A DNA stretch of 64,000 nt from Croceicoccus sediminis (GCF_007570835.1 NZ_SUNC01000001.1:1488001-1552000), one strand, 5' to 3'; positions 31,107 to 40,402 are shown, numbered from the stretch's first letter. A program made the numbers and translations. Notes: generated by a model not told the origin, from the sequence alone.

Positions 31107-32909
31107 TCAGGAACCTCGTTCGCGCGCGATGAAGGCGTCGACGCGCTTGTCCAGCAGGTTCAGCGGCATCACCCCTTCGAGCAGGATATCATGGAACCGG
31201 CCCAGCACGAACTTGTCGCCCAGCTCGCGTTCTGCCCTGGCGCGCAATTCCATCCACTTGTTCTGGCCGATCTTGTAGCTGCACGCCTGCCCCGGCATCA
31301 CGCAATAACGCTGCGTTTCGCCCAGCGAACGATCGTAGGTCAGGCCGATCGTGTTCTGGAAATAATCGGTCGCCCTGGCCAGGTCCCACCGCTTGTAATG
31401 AAGGCCCGTGTCGGTCACGAGCCGCGTTGCGCGGTAGAGCCACGATTGCAGGCGGCCGATCTGCTCAATATCGGTATACCCGCCCAGTTCGTTCGCCACC
31501 TGCTCCGCGTAAAGGGCCCAGCCTTCGCCATAGGCGGACAGGAAATAGTTCTTCAAAAGCAGCGGCAGATCCTCTGCCTGCTGCATCAGGCTGAGGTGCA
31601 GGTGATGGCCTGGCACGCCTTCATGATAGTTCAGCGCGGGCAGGAAGAACCTGGGCCAGTTGGCCGTGTCCTTGAGGTTGATCCAGTAAATGCCGGGGCG
31701 CGATCCGTCGAGCGAGGGGCGATTGTAGTAACCACCCGACGCACCGTCCTGAATCGCCTCGGGCACGGCGCGGATTTCCAGCGGCTGGGTCGGCAGAGTG
31801 TTGAAGGCCTGCGGCAGCTTTTCCATCATCGCCGCGGTCTGCGAGTTGAGACTTTCCAGCAACTCCGCCTTGCCCTCTGGCGTGTTGGGGTAAAGCTGGT
31901 CGGGCCGCTTGTAGAGTTCGGCAATGCGCGCACCGACCGGTCCCTCGGTCAGCCCTGCGCTTTTGAGCAGGGGGTCCAGTTCGGCATGGATTTCGGCCAC
32001 CTGGTCAAGGCCGATCTGGTGGATTTCTTGCGGCGACAGATCGGTCGTAGTGAACAGCTTAAGCGCGTCGGCATAGATTTCCTCACCGCGCGGCACGCGC
32101 CAGATGCCGTCGCCTGCCGGCGTTTCGGCTTTCAGCGCGCGCATCGCCTCTGACTGACGGGCAAGCGCGGGATAGACGCCGCTTTCCAGGATTTGCGCCG
32201 CGCGTGCGGCCCAGTCGCCCTCGATGCCCTTCTCCGCCGCCCGCGTGGCGAGCGAGGAGACCATGTCGTTTTCCGCTGGTTTTCCAGCCATCAAAGCGTC
32301 GATCTGCGTCGCCGTGATCTCCAGCGACCAGGCCGGCGGAAGATAGCCGCGCGCGCCTTGCGACTTCTGGTATTCCGTCTCTGCGTCAAGCTCGCCCGCG
32401 AAGGCATCCAGACGGTCGAGATAGGCCTCCGCATCGTCGCGCGTTTCCACCGGATGGGTGGTGTCCAGCATGACGGGGATGGAGACGTAAGCCCCCCTGC
32501 GGTGTTCGACGACGAAAGGCGTGCCGACGCTGGGCAGGCCAAATTTGCTGCCCAGCAGGCGTTTTTCCATCATGTCGATCGCAACGGCGCGCTGGGTCTG
32601 CTTGTTCTGGGTCAGACCGGCTTCGGGAATGCGCTTCATGTTGTCGAGCATGTTGGCCGCATGGACCATCTGGGCCTTCGTGCCGCCTTCGCCATAATTG
32701 TCGATGGCATGGCGCGCCCATGCGAAGCGGCCATCGTCCAGCCCGGCGCTGGTCAGCCATTCGGGGCTGAGCTGCATGTCGCCCCAGAACGCCGCGTCAA
32801 GTACGGTGTCGAGCTGCGATGCGGCATCGGCCTGGGCAAAGGCGGCGCGCGGCGCGGCGGCGGCAATGGCCGCGACGGAAGCGGAGGCGATGAACTGGCG
32901 GCGATGCAT
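31107..32909 (-). CDS. DUF885 family exported protein, copy 2 (paralogue)
   Basis: The protein is 600 residues from the ATG at 32909 (MHRRQFIASASVAAIA), again a Tat-like RRQF signal. It shares the copy 1 layout: LNYHEGVPGHHLH (HExxPGHH), YGEGWALYAE and the near-identical block VMPGQACSYKIGQNKWMELR. The two copies form a two-gene operon by tandem duplication. Divergence in the first half suggests different substrates. The catalytic role is inferred from the metal-binding motif. Confidence 0.88.
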   Translation of the reverse strand: MHRRQFIASASVAAIAAAAPRAAFAQADAASQLDTVLDAAFWGDMQLSPEWLTSAGLDDGRFAWARHAIDNYGEGGTKAQMVHAANMLDNMKRIPEAGLTQNKQTQRAVAIDMMEKRLLGSKFGLPSVGTPFVVEHRRGAYVSIPVMLDTTHPVETRDDAEAYLDRLDAFAGELDAETEYQKSQGARGYLPPAWSLEITATQIDALMAGKPAENDMVSSLATRAAEKGIEGDWAARAAQILESGVYPALARQSEAMRALKAETPAGDGIWRVPRGEEIYADALKLFTTTDLSPQEIHQIGLDQVAEIHAELDPLLKSAGLTEGPVGARIAELYKRPDQLYPNTPEGKAELLESLNSQTAAMMEKLPQAFNTLPTQPLEIRAVPEAIQDGASGGYYNRPSLDGSRPGIYWINLKDTANWPRFFLPALNYHEGVPGHHLHLSLMQQAEDLPLLLKNYFLSAYGEGWALYAEQVANELGGYTDIEQIGRLQSWLYRATRLVTDTGLHYKRWDLARATDYFQNTIGLTYDRSLGETQRYCVMPGQACSYKIGQNKWMELRARAERELGDKFVLGRFHDILLEGVMPLNLLDKRVDAFIARERGS

Positions 32910-33002
32910 TGTGGTGCGACTTCCCGGTGGCCTTGGTTTCAATCGCAACCATGTGCCAGCAAGGGCGGGCACGCTCAAGCAAAAGCGCCCCGCCCATCCC
33001 GT

Positions 33003-33518
33003 TCAGATGCGATAATAGTCGGCGACCCGGTCGAGCGCGAGACCCAGCACCAGCTTGCCGCTGCGCGCCGGCCAGGCCAGCGCCTTTTCCGCGTCCGGCA
33101 GGCTTTCCCCGGCACAGGCCACGCGCCATAACACGTCGGACAGTCCCGGCCCCGCCTGAGCCGTCGCCTCGTCGAAACGGCGCTTGGCCGCCATCTGGCG
33201 TTCCGAGGGCGTGAGGTCCGCATCGCGCTTGCCGCCATCGACGCGCACCGGGTTCCAGCTCATCGTGATCGACGGGGCAAGCTGCGCCCGTTCCCAATCG
33301 GCGCGCAGTCGTTCGCCCGCATCGTGCTGGCGTTCCGACAAGTGACCGCGCGCATAGAGCCAGGAAAGCGGGCTTTCGCGCAAGTTGACGGTGACGCTGC
33401 GCCCACGTTTCGGCGCACCGCCCTTGTATTTGGCAGATGTGCGGCGCGGCCCCTCGCTCGTCAGTTCGCGCGTGGCGTAGTGCGCGCCTTCGGGATGGGT
33501 GGTGTCGGGCTGGCTCAT
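33003..33518 (-). CDS. DUF6456 domain protein
   Basis: The protein is 171 residues from the ATG at 33518 (MSQPDTTHPEGAHY). The DUF6456 core is visible: ESPLSWLYARGHLSERQHDA, GERLRADWERAQL, and WPARSGKLVLGLALDRVADYY at the C-terminus. The family is common in alphaproteobacteria, and its role is unknown, though the fold is often linked to DNA-binding proteins. It is divergent from the XRE-type regulator across about 117 bases. Confidence 0.82.
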   Translation of the reverse strand: MSQPDTTHPEGAHYATRELTSEGPRRTSAKYKGGAPKRGRSVTVNLRESPLSWLYARGHLSERQHDAGERLRADWERAQLAPSITMSWNPVRVDGGKRDADLTPSERQMAAKRRFDEATAQAGPGLSDVLWRVACAGESLPDAEKALAWPARSGKLVLGLALDRVADYYRI

Positions 33519-33635
33519 CCGGTGATTCTCCCTTCTGGACAAGATGTGCCCACTCCTTGCGTCGCGGTTCATCTTGTAGGAAAATAACACCAGATAGGTT
33601 ATTCGCAGACATCATTCGCAAACTGGGCCATCCCG

Positions 33636-34208
33636 ATGATCAACCGCATCCGCGCCATCCGCAAAAGCAAGGGCATGACCCTGTCCGACCTTGCCGCCGC
33701 CTGCACCCCGCCCACCACGCCGCAAACGATCGGGCGGCTGGAAACCGGCACGCGCACGCTGTCGATCGATTGGCTGAACCGCATCGCCGCGGCCCTTGGG
33801 GTCGAGCCCGAATCGCTGCTGACAAGCGAGGCGAAGGCCCCGCCTATGGTCGTCGCGCGTCTGGGGGCCGAAGGGCCCGAGCCGCTGACCCGCCCGCGCG
33901 AAGCCGTGCCGCCGCAGGTCTTGCTGGGCGACGATCCGATGGGGGTTCTGGAAATAGACGTGGCGCAGGGCGAATACCGGCCGGGCGACCGGCTGTGGCT
34001 GCGCGAGTTGAAACCGGACGAAACCGCTCAGGCGATCAATCGCGACGTGCTGGTCCCGCGTCCGGGCGGGCGTTTCGCGTTCGGGCGGCTGATCGATCGC
34101 GACGCGAACTTCGTGGCGATCCTGCCGCCAGGTGCCGGGCAACGCCAAGCCGTGATCAAGGACCCGGCCTGGGTTGCGCTTGGCGTCATGCTTGTGCGGA
34201 TGCTCTAG
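33636..34208 (+). CDS. XRE-family regulator with S24-like C-terminal region
   Basis: The protein is 190 residues. The N-terminal helix-turn-helix (INRIRAIRKSKGMTLSDLAA through LSIDWLNRIAAALGVEP) is XRE/Cro-like. The C-terminal half, GDDPMGVLEIDVAQGEYRPG and DRLWLRELKPDE, resembles the phage-repressor S24 sensor fold. I do not see the catalytic Ser-Lys pair, so self-cleavage is doubtful. It ends 4 bases into the small convergent gene. Its target is unknown. Confidence 0.8.
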   Translation: MINRIRAIRKSKGMTLSDLAAACTPPTTPQTIGRLETGTRTLSIDWLNRIAAALGVEPESLLTSEAKAPPMVVARLGAEGPEPLTRPREAVPPQVLLGDDPMGVLEIDVAQGEYRPGDRLWLRELKPDETAQAINRDVLVPRPGGRFAFGRLIDRDANFVAILPPGAGQRQAVIKDPAWVALGVMLVRML

Positions 34209-34342
34209 GCGTCTTCCGTCTCGACCAGCTTGCGCAGGACAGCGATGCGCTGACGCGCCTGGTCGTGATTACGCTCGGGATGGTCGCGCATCTCTGCCAG
34301 CAGGTTCTTCAGCTCTGCCCGATAGCGGTTATCATGTGCCAT
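34205..34342 (-). CDS. Small basic protein (45 aa), preceded by a perfect ribosome site
   Basis: A short ORF reads MAHDNRYRAELKNLLAEMRD and continues to ETEDA. The 45 residues look like one or two amphipathic helices. The ATG at 34342 is preceded by AAAGGAGG with 6 bases spacing, as strong as any in the window. It overlaps the convergent XRE stop by 4 bases. It lies downstream of secF on the same strand. No family was recognised. Confidence 0.65.
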   Translation of the reverse strand: MAHDNRYRAELKNLLAEMRDHPERNHDQARQRIAVLRKLVETEDA

Positions 34343-34402
34343 TCTCGGCCTCCTTTCCCATTTGGAAGCCGAGTTTAGCACAGATACCCCTCGTGCGGGA
34401 AA

Positions 34403-34427
34403 CCGCTCCGCCGCACGGGCAGAGCGG
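34403..34427 (-). terminator. Possible terminator after secF
   Basis: On the minus strand a 6-bp stem (CCGCTC/GAGCGG, 34422-34427 with 34403-34408) is followed by TTTCCC, just after the secF stop. The stem is short and the T-run is only three bases, so this is weak. Confidence 0.35.
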
Positions 34428-34435
34428 ATCGCCCG

Positions 34436-35419
34436 TCAGATCTCTCCGCGGGCGATCTTTTCCTGCCTGTCCGTCGCGCTTTCCTGCGGGACGAAACTGT
34501 TCGAATTGACCTTCAGCCAGATCAGGATCGGCGCCGCCATGTAGATCGACGAATAAGTACCGACGAAGATGCCGAACGCGATCGCGGCGGCAAATCCGAA
34601 CGTCGTCGCAGGACCCAGGAACATGAGCGCGAGCAGGACCATGAGCGTCGTCATCGAGGTCATGATCGTGCGCGGCAGCGTTTCGTTCACCGACAGGTCG
34701 AGCAGCTCTTCCATCGGCATCTTGCGATACTTCTTCAGGTTCTCGCGGACGCGGTCGTAGACGACGATCGTATCGTTCAGCGAATAGCCGATGATGGCCA
34801 GAATGGCCGCCACGATGTTCAGGTCGAATTCCATCTGGGTCAGCGCGAAGAGGCCCAGCGTCAACGTCACGTCGTGAACCAGCGCGAACAAGGCGCCCAC
34901 ACCGAACTGCCATTCGAAGCGGACCCAGATGTAAATCGCGATGGCGATCATCGCGGCCAGAAGCGCGAGCATGCCGGTTTCGAACAGTTCGCTCGACACC
35001 TTGCCCGACACCGAATCGACGCCGTCGATGCGGACGCCGGGATAATTGGCCTCCATCTCGCCGACGATCGCGTTCGTCATCTGGTCGGCAAGGTCCTTGA
35101 CCTGCACCGCGTCCTTGCCTTCGGGCAAGCGCATGCGGATCGACACCTCGTTCGGCTGTCCGAAACGCTGGATGATCGGCGCGCCATAACCCAGGCCCGC
35201 GATATCGTCGCGCAATTCGGCAACGGGTGCCTCGGTGCTCTCGACGAACGTGGCGCGGATCATCTGGCCGCCGACGAAATCGACGCCCAGGTTCAGACCG
35301 TTGGTCAGCACCGCGCCCCAGCTCGCCGCCATCAGGATCAGCGAGATGATATAGAACGGCAAGCGCCAGCGAAGGAACTTCACGTTGGTGTTGTCGGGGA
35401 CGAGTTTCAGGAGTTTCAT
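34436..35419 (-). CDS. secF: Protein translocase subunit SecF
   Basis: The protein is 327 residues with six predicted membrane helices. The SecD/SecF export motif IIGYSLNDTIVVYDRVREN and the N-terminal GVDFVGGQMIRATF (D-F-x-G-G) region are present. It works with SecD and YajC as the proton-driven accessory to SecYEG, pulling preproteins into the periplasm. It follows secD by 12 bases in the conserved yajC-secD-secF operon. Confidence 0.96.
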   Translation of the reverse strand: MKLLKLVPDNTNVKFLRWRLPFYIISLILMAASWGAVLTNGLNLGVDFVGGQMIRATFVESTEAPVAELRDDIAGLGYGAPIIQRFGQPNEVSIRMRLPEGKDAVQVKDLADQMTNAIVGEMEANYPGVRIDGVDSVSGKVSSELFETGMLALLAAMIAIAIYIWVRFEWQFGVGALFALVHDVTLTLGLFALTQMEFDLNIVAAILAIIGYSLNDTIVVYDRVRENLKKYRKMPMEELLDLSVNETLPRTIMTSMTTLMVLLALMFLGPATTFGFAAAIAFGIFVGTYSSIYMAAPILIWLKVNSNSFVPQESATDRQEKIARGEI

Positions 35420-35431
35420 GTGCGTCCCTCC

Positions 35432-37030
35432 TTATATGTTCAGGTCGCTGGGGCGATGTTTGCGCAGGTAACCTGCCACCCACATGCGGGTCATCGTCAC
35501 GGCGGTGAAGACCGAGGTCACGATACCGATGATAAGAACGATCGCGAAGCCGCGGATCGGGCCCGAACCGAACAGGAAGAGCAGCACGCCGGCGATCACG
35601 TTGGTGACGTTGGCGTCGATGATCGCGCGCTGCGCCTCGCGGTAGCCCACTTCCACCGCCTGCACGACGCGGCGGCCGCGTCGGCGTTCCTCGCGGATGC
35701 GTTCGTTGATCAGCACGTTGGCGTCGACCGCCGTACCGATGGTCAGAACGAAGCCTGCGATACCCGGCAAGGTCAGCGTGGTTCCCAGCAGCGCCATGAT
35801 GCCCAGGATGATGAGCACGTTGAGGAAAATCGCGGCATTCGCATAGAGACCGAAACGGCCGTACGTCGCGAACATGAAGGCCAGCACGGCGGCGCCGCCG
35901 ATCATCAGGGCAAGAACGCCCTTGCGGATCGAATCGGCACCAAGGTCAGGCCCGACGGTGCGTTCTTCGACAATCTGAAGATCGATGGGCAGCGCGCCCG
36001 AACGCAGCGAGATGGCCAGCGCATTGGCGCTGTCCACGGAAAACCCGCCCGAAATCTGCGCCGATCCGCCAAGGATCGGTTCGTTGATATTGGGCGCGGA
36101 AAGCACTTCGCCGTCAAGGATGATGGCAAAGGGCTTGCCGACGTTGGCCGTGGTCAGCGCGGCGAACTTGCGGCCGCCTTCCTGGTTGAAGGTGATGTTG
36201 ACGACGGGCGTGCCGTTCTGGTCGTAACCCTGCTGCGCATTTGTCAGCTGATCGCCCTGGATACCGCCAAGGCGGCGCACGGCGATCGCGCCCTGCTGGC
36301 TCGCGTCGGGAGCGAAAGGCAGGATCTGGCTTCCGGGGGGCACGATGCCCTGGGCGATGTCGGTCGGCAGCGCGGTCTGGTCGACCAGCTTGAATTCCAG
36401 CTTCGCGGTCTGGCCCAAAAGCGCCTTCAGCGCCTGAGGATCGTCGAGACCCGGCACCTGCACGACGATGCGGTCGTCGCCCTGGCGAATGATGGTGGGT
36501 TCGCGCGTGCCCAGTTCGTCGATACGGCGGCGCACGACGTCAGTCGCGGTGTCCATCGCGTTTTCGACGGCCTGGTTCAGGCCGACTTCGGTGGGCTCGA
36601 AAATGAAACGCTGACCGTCGACGACGTTGATCGTCCAGTCGCGCTGACCGGTAAGGCCCACGCCCTCCGTCATCGGCAGCAGGACTTCGCGGGCTGCGTC
36701 GACCTGGCTTTCATCTTCGACCATGAACGACAGGCGGCCGTTCGCGGTGGAGATGTCGCCGATCGCAATGGAAGGATCGGCATCGCGCAGGGCGCGGCGC
36801 ACTTCCTCTTCCATCGCCTCGAGGCGAAGCGAGCGGACTTGCGCGGTGTCGGCTTCCAAAAGGATGTGGCTGCCGCCGGCAAGGTCGAGGCCGAGGTTGA
36901 TTTCGGGGTCGGGCAGCTGGGACGGCCAGCGTTCACCCGCCAGCATCGTCAGCGACGGCAGGGCCAGGAACACGCCCGCAAGCGTGAGGCCCCACAGCCA
37001 GATGCGTTTCCAGCGTGGAAAATCGAGCAT
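35432..37030 (-). CDS. secD: Protein translocase subunit SecD
   Basis: The protein is 532 residues. The first transmembrane segment (IWLWGLTLAGVFLALPSL) leads to the large periplasmic P1 domain, which has GLDLAGGSHILLEAD (D-L-x-G-G). Five more helices follow, with the conserved TIGTAVDANVLINERIREE. This length is typical of alphaproteobacterial SecD. It is operonic with yajC upstream (10-base gap) and secF downstream. Confidence 0.96.
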   Translation of the reverse strand: MLDFPRWKRIWLWGLTLAGVFLALPSLTMLAGERWPSQLPDPEINLGLDLAGGSHILLEADTAQVRSLRLEAMEEEVRRALRDADPSIAIGDISTANGRLSFMVEDESQVDAAREVLLPMTEGVGLTGQRDWTINVVDGQRFIFEPTEVGLNQAVENAMDTATDVVRRRIDELGTREPTIIRQGDDRIVVQVPGLDDPQALKALLGQTAKLEFKLVDQTALPTDIAQGIVPPGSQILPFAPDASQQGAIAVRRLGGIQGDQLTNAQQGYDQNGTPVVNITFNQEGGRKFAALTTANVGKPFAIILDGEVLSAPNINEPILGGSAQISGGFSVDSANALAISLRSGALPIDLQIVEERTVGPDLGADSIRKGVLALMIGGAAVLAFMFATYGRFGLYANAAIFLNVLIILGIMALLGTTLTLPGIAGFVLTIGTAVDANVLINERIREERRRGRRVVQAVEVGYREAQRAIIDANVTNVIAGVLLFLFGSGPIRGFAIVLIIGIVTSVFTAVTMTRMWVAGYLRKHRPSDLNI

Positions 37031-37040
37031 TCGCGTTAAC

Positions 37041-37373
37041 TCAGTCGTTGGCCGGTGCCGAACCGCCCGGGGGGATCACGTCGCCGATGGTGGACCGCAC
37101 GGCCTTTACCTTGACGTTCTGGCCCAGGTCGATGTCGACGTAATGTTCGTCCAGCTTGACGATCTTGCCGACGAGACCGCCGGCGGTAACCACCTTGTCG
37201 CCCTTCTGCAGGCTGGCGATCTTGGCCTGGTGGGCCTTGTGCCGCTTCATCTGCGGACGGAACACGAGGAACCAGAAGATGACGCCCATCGCGAGAAGCG
37301 GCAGGATCTGCACCCATCCGGGAGGGCCTCCGGCAGGGGCGGCGGCGGCAAGTACGAGCATGGTGCTGGACAT
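37041..37373 (-). CDS. yajC: Preprotein translocase subunit YajC
   Basis: The protein is 110 residues. A single N-terminal membrane helix (WVQILPLLAMGVIFWFLVF) is followed by the conserved RPQMKRHKAHQAKIASLQKGD, then VVTAGGLVGKIVKLDEHYVD. It is the small partner of SecDF in the inner membrane. It is the first gene of the yajC-secD-secF operon. Confidence 0.95.
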   Translation of the reverse strand: MSSTMLVLAAAAPAGGPPGWVQILPLLAMGVIFWFLVFRPQMKRHKAHQAKIASLQKGDKVVTAGGLVGKIVKLDEHYVDIDLGQNVKVKAVRSTIGDVIPPGGSAPAND

Positions 37374-37592
37374 GGAAGGCCTTCGTCTTGTTGTGACGGC
37401 TTGAATAGGATCGATCGGCCGCCAGACAAGAGCAAAGCATCAAGGGCAACCGGTCAAGCCCGCGCGCCTAGCAGCATTGCATTTAAGTGGCAATGGAGCG
37501 GCGGGGCCGGACCGCCCGCGAGCGACACGCCGAAGCGGCGCAAGGCGTGAAGCCCTGCGCGCCAGCATGTCGAATGATGTCTTGTGAAAGAC

Positions 37593-37669
37593 TGGTCGGG
37601 ACGAGAGGATTCGAACCTCCGACCCCCACACCCCCAGTGTGATGCGCTACCAGGCTGCGCTACGTCCCG
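37593..37669 (-). tRNA. tRNA-Pro (GGG)
   Basis: The minus strand gives a 77-nt tRNA from acceptor CGGGACG to CGTCCCG-A-CCA, with the CCA encoded. The D arm is GCGCAGCCTGGTAGCGC. The anticodon stem-loop is TCACA-CTGGGGG-TGTGG with anticodon GGG, and the T arm is GGAGGTTCGAATCCTC. All features fit proline. Confidence 0.95.
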
Positions 37670-37880
37670 ACCGGAGCGCGCCCTATAGGCCTGCCTTTTT
37701 GGCGATGCAACCCGTTGTTGCGCCCTTCGTCGCACAGCCGCGATTTTGCCGTCCCTGCGCCCCGTTGCACCCGGAAAACTCGCCGGAAACTGCCAGAACG
37801 CGCCCGTCGGCAGGTACTCTTGAAAGGATTCTGCAAGACCTTCTGGCCTATTCCAAGGGAAACACACGCCCGGAGTTCCC

Positions 37881-38420
37881 GTGAAAGGAATCGTCTTCAA
37901 CCTGCTCGAAGAAGTGGTCACAAGCGACCATGGCGACGACGCGTGGATCACGCTGATCGAGGGGACCGGCGTTTCGGGCATCTACACCTCGGTCGGCAGC
38001 TATCCGGACGAGGAGCTTTACACGCTTGTCCAGGCGTCGGCAGAGGCGCTGGACCTTTCGGTGGACGAGATGCTGCGCGTCTTCGGGCGCAAGGCCATGC
38101 CGCTTCTGGCGCAGCGCTATCCGGTCTTTTTCGAGGACCAGACATCCTCGCGCAGCCTGATCCTGTCGCTGAACGACATCATCCATCCCGAAGTGCGCAA
38201 GCTCTATTCAGGTGCGGGCTGCCCGCATTTCCATTTCCAGCAAGGGTCCGACGGGCGACTGGTGGTCGGCTACCAATCCCCGCGCAAGTTGTGCCAGCTG
38301 GCCCACGGCTTCGTTGACGGCACCGCCGACCATTTCGGCGAAGCGGTGCGCATCGAACACGAGATGTGCATGAACCACGGCGATCCCGTCTGCCGGATGG
38401 GGATCGAATGGCTGTCATGA
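37881..38420 (+). CDS. H-NOX (heme NO/O2-binding) domain protein
   Basis: The protein is 179 residues, a stand-alone H-NOX. The proximal heme ligand His102 is in NDIIHPEVRKLY, and the heme-propionate motif Y-x-S-x-R is at 131-135 (YQSPR). The N-terminus MKGIVFNLLEEVV is canonical. Such proteins bind NO, and sometimes O2, through ferrous heme and change partner activity. The stop codon overlaps the next start (ATGA), so it is coupled to the GGDEF-EAL protein, its likely output. Confidence 0.95.
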   Translation: MKGIVFNLLEEVVTSDHGDDAWITLIEGTGVSGIYTSVGSYPDEELYTLVQASAEALDLSVDEMLRVFGRKAMPLLAQRYPVFFEDQTSSRSLILSLNDIIHPEVRKLYSGAGCPHFHFQQGSDGRLVVGYQSPRKLCQLAHGFVDGTADHFGEAVRIEHEMCMNHGDPVCRMGIEWLS

Positions 38421-40402
38421 AGCCCGGCAGCACCGGCAACGGATGCAGTGAAGCGAACGATGCCGAAGCGCGGATCGCGCGGCTGGAACGGCAGGTCCTG
38501 CGCGAACGCATGGCCCGTATCGAGGCCGAGGCGATTGCCGAAAAGGGCCTGCGCGACCTGTTCGAATCGACCCGGCGCATCAGCCTGCTGCAGAAGATCA
38601 CCGAGATCGCCAACAGCTCGAACGAGGTGAACGCCTCGATCAAGGCCGCGCTGGATGAGGTTTGCTGCACGCTGGGCTACGACTTTGGCAACGCCTTCAT
38701 GCTCGACGGCGAAAACCGCATCTGCGCCTGCGACACCTGGTTCGTGCAGGAACCGCAGGATTTCGCCCGGCTGGTCGCGGTATCGCGCAAGGCCGAGTTC
38801 GAAGTAGGCCAGGGCCTGCCGGGCAAAGTCGTGGCGTCGGGCGACATCGTCTGGACGCGCGATCTCTATTCGATCAGCGGCTGCACGCGCGGCAAGGAAG
38901 CGGACGCCTGCGGCCTGGCGTCTGCCTGCGCCTTTCCCGTCCGGGTCGAAAACGAAATCGTCGCCGTGCTGGAATTCTTCGCCCGCAAGCCGGTTCACGA
39001 GACCAAGGAGCTGAGCTGGCTGATGAACCAGATCGGCACGCAGCTTGGCCGCGTCATGGAACGCCAGCGCGCGTGGTCGCTGCTGCAGACCGCGCGGCAC
39101 GACACGCTGACCGGCCTTCCCAACCGCGCGATCCTGGCCGATCGGGCCCAGGCGGTTTTCGCATCCCTGCCGCCCGACAAGTCCGGCATGGCGATGCTGG
39201 TACTCGACCTCAACGGGTTCAAGGCCGTGAACGACCGCCACGGTCACCATTCCGGCGACAAGCTGCTGACCCTGGTTGCGGCGCGGCTGGGCCGGGCGAT
39301 CATGAGCTGGCAGGAACATCACCGGCTGGGCGCAAAGACTCTGCTGGCGCGGACCGGGGGAGACGAATTCGTCCTGATGCTGCACGGCCACCTCGATCCG
39401 AAATCGCTGAGCTTCCTGGCCGAGACGATCCACGACCGCCTCGCCCCGCCATTTCGGATGGGCAACACTTCGCTGAATGTCGGGGCCTCGGTCGGAATCG
39501 CCACCGGCACCACCGTGCACGAAAGCCACGATCACCTTTTGCGCGATGCCGATCTTGCGATGTACGAGGCCAAGAAGCTGGGCCAGAGCCGGACGGTCAT
39601 GTTCACGCGCGAGCTGGGCACATCGGTTCGCCGCGCCCGCCAGCTCGAAGGCGAAGTGCGCGATGCCGTCACGAAAGGGCAGTTCCAGCTGCACTACCAG
39701 CCGATCTTCAGCCTTGGACCCAATACGCGCATCTGCGGGTTCGAGGCGCTGCTCCGCTGGAACCACCCGATGCGCGGCTTGATCGGGCCGGATGAATTCC
39801 TGGCCTGCGCCGAAGACATCGGCGCGCTGTCGACGATCGGCGAATGGGTACTTTACGAAGCCTGCGCCGCGATCGCCCGCATGCCGCCGATGGGCTATGC
39901 AGACGATGCGCCGTTTGTGTCGGTCAACATCGCGCCCGAACAGTTTCTGCTGCCCAATTTCGTCGACCAGGTGAAGAGCGCGTTGAACGGGGCAGGCGTT
40001 TCGCCGTCGCGCCTGAAGATCGAGATTACCGAGAACGTCGCCATCATCGACGCTGCCGCCGCCGCCGCCGTTCTGACCGAAATCCGCCAGTGGGGCGTGA
40101 AGGCCAGCCTCGACGATTTCGGGACGGGCTATTCCTCGCTTTCGTACCTCCACCAGATGCCGCTCGATTCGCTCAAGATCGACAAGAGCTTCGTCGCTGC
40201 GTTGCACGAACCCAAGAACGTGAACATTATCCGCGCCATCGTGGACCTTGCCCGCGACCTCGAACTGACCATCATCGCCGAAGGGATCGAAACCGGCGAA
40301 CAGGCCCGCATTCTGGCCAGCTTCGGTTGCCAGCTGGGCCAGGGCTATCTTTTCGGCAGGCCCCGCGCGCAGTGGGACATCTTCGGCCTGCTGGCCGCCT
40401 GA
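38417..40402 (+). CDS. GAF-GGDEF-EAL cyclic-di-GMP protein
   Basis: The protein is 661 residues from the ATG at 38417, which overlaps the H-NOX stop. Earlier in-frame ATGs lie inside that gene. An N-terminal coiled-coil (about 15-65) is followed by a GAF domain (about 65-195, with GQGLPGKVVASGD). GGDEF is intact at 314-318 and EAL at 443-445. The EAL catalytic set continues with EITE, DDFGTGYSS and KIDKSFV. No RxxD inhibitory site is seen before GGDEF. It may make and break c-di-GMP, with the balance set by H-NOX. Confidence 0.93.
   Translation: MKPGSTGNGCSEANDAEARIARLERQVLRERMARIEAEAIAEKGLRDLFESTRRISLLQKITEIANSSNEVNASIKAALDEVCCTLGYDFGNAFMLDGENRICACDTWFVQEPQDFARLVAVSRKAEFEVGQGLPGKVVASGDIVWTRDLYSISGCTRGKEADACGLASACAFPVRVENEIVAVLEFFARKPVHETKELSWLMNQIGTQLGRVMERQRAWSLLQTARHDTLTGLPNRAILADRAQAVFASLPPDKSGMAMLVLDLNGFKAVNDRHGHHSGDKLLTLVAARLGRAIMSWQEHHRLGAKTLLARTGGDEFVLMLHGHLDPKSLSFLAETIHDRLAPPFRMGNTSLNVGASVGIATGTTVHESHDHLLRDADLAMYEAKKLGQSRTVMFTRELGTSVRRARQLEGEVRDAVTKGQFQLHYQPIFSLGPNTRICGFEALLRWNHPMRGLIGPDEFLACAEDIGALSTIGEWVLYEACAAIARMPPMGYADDAPFVSVNIAPEQFLLPNFVDQVKSALNGAGVSPSRLKIEITENVAIIDAAAAAAVLTEIRQWGVKASLDDFGTGYSSLSYLHQMPLDSLKIDKSFVAALHEPKNVNIIRAIVDLARDLELTIIAEGIETGEQARILASFGCQLGQGYLFGRPRAQWDIFGLLAA

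Noticed and set aside
34874-37039. 721-codon open frame opposite secD/secF
   Set aside because: Shadow of SecD/SecF, rich in Arg/His/Asp as expected for antisense GC-rich frames.
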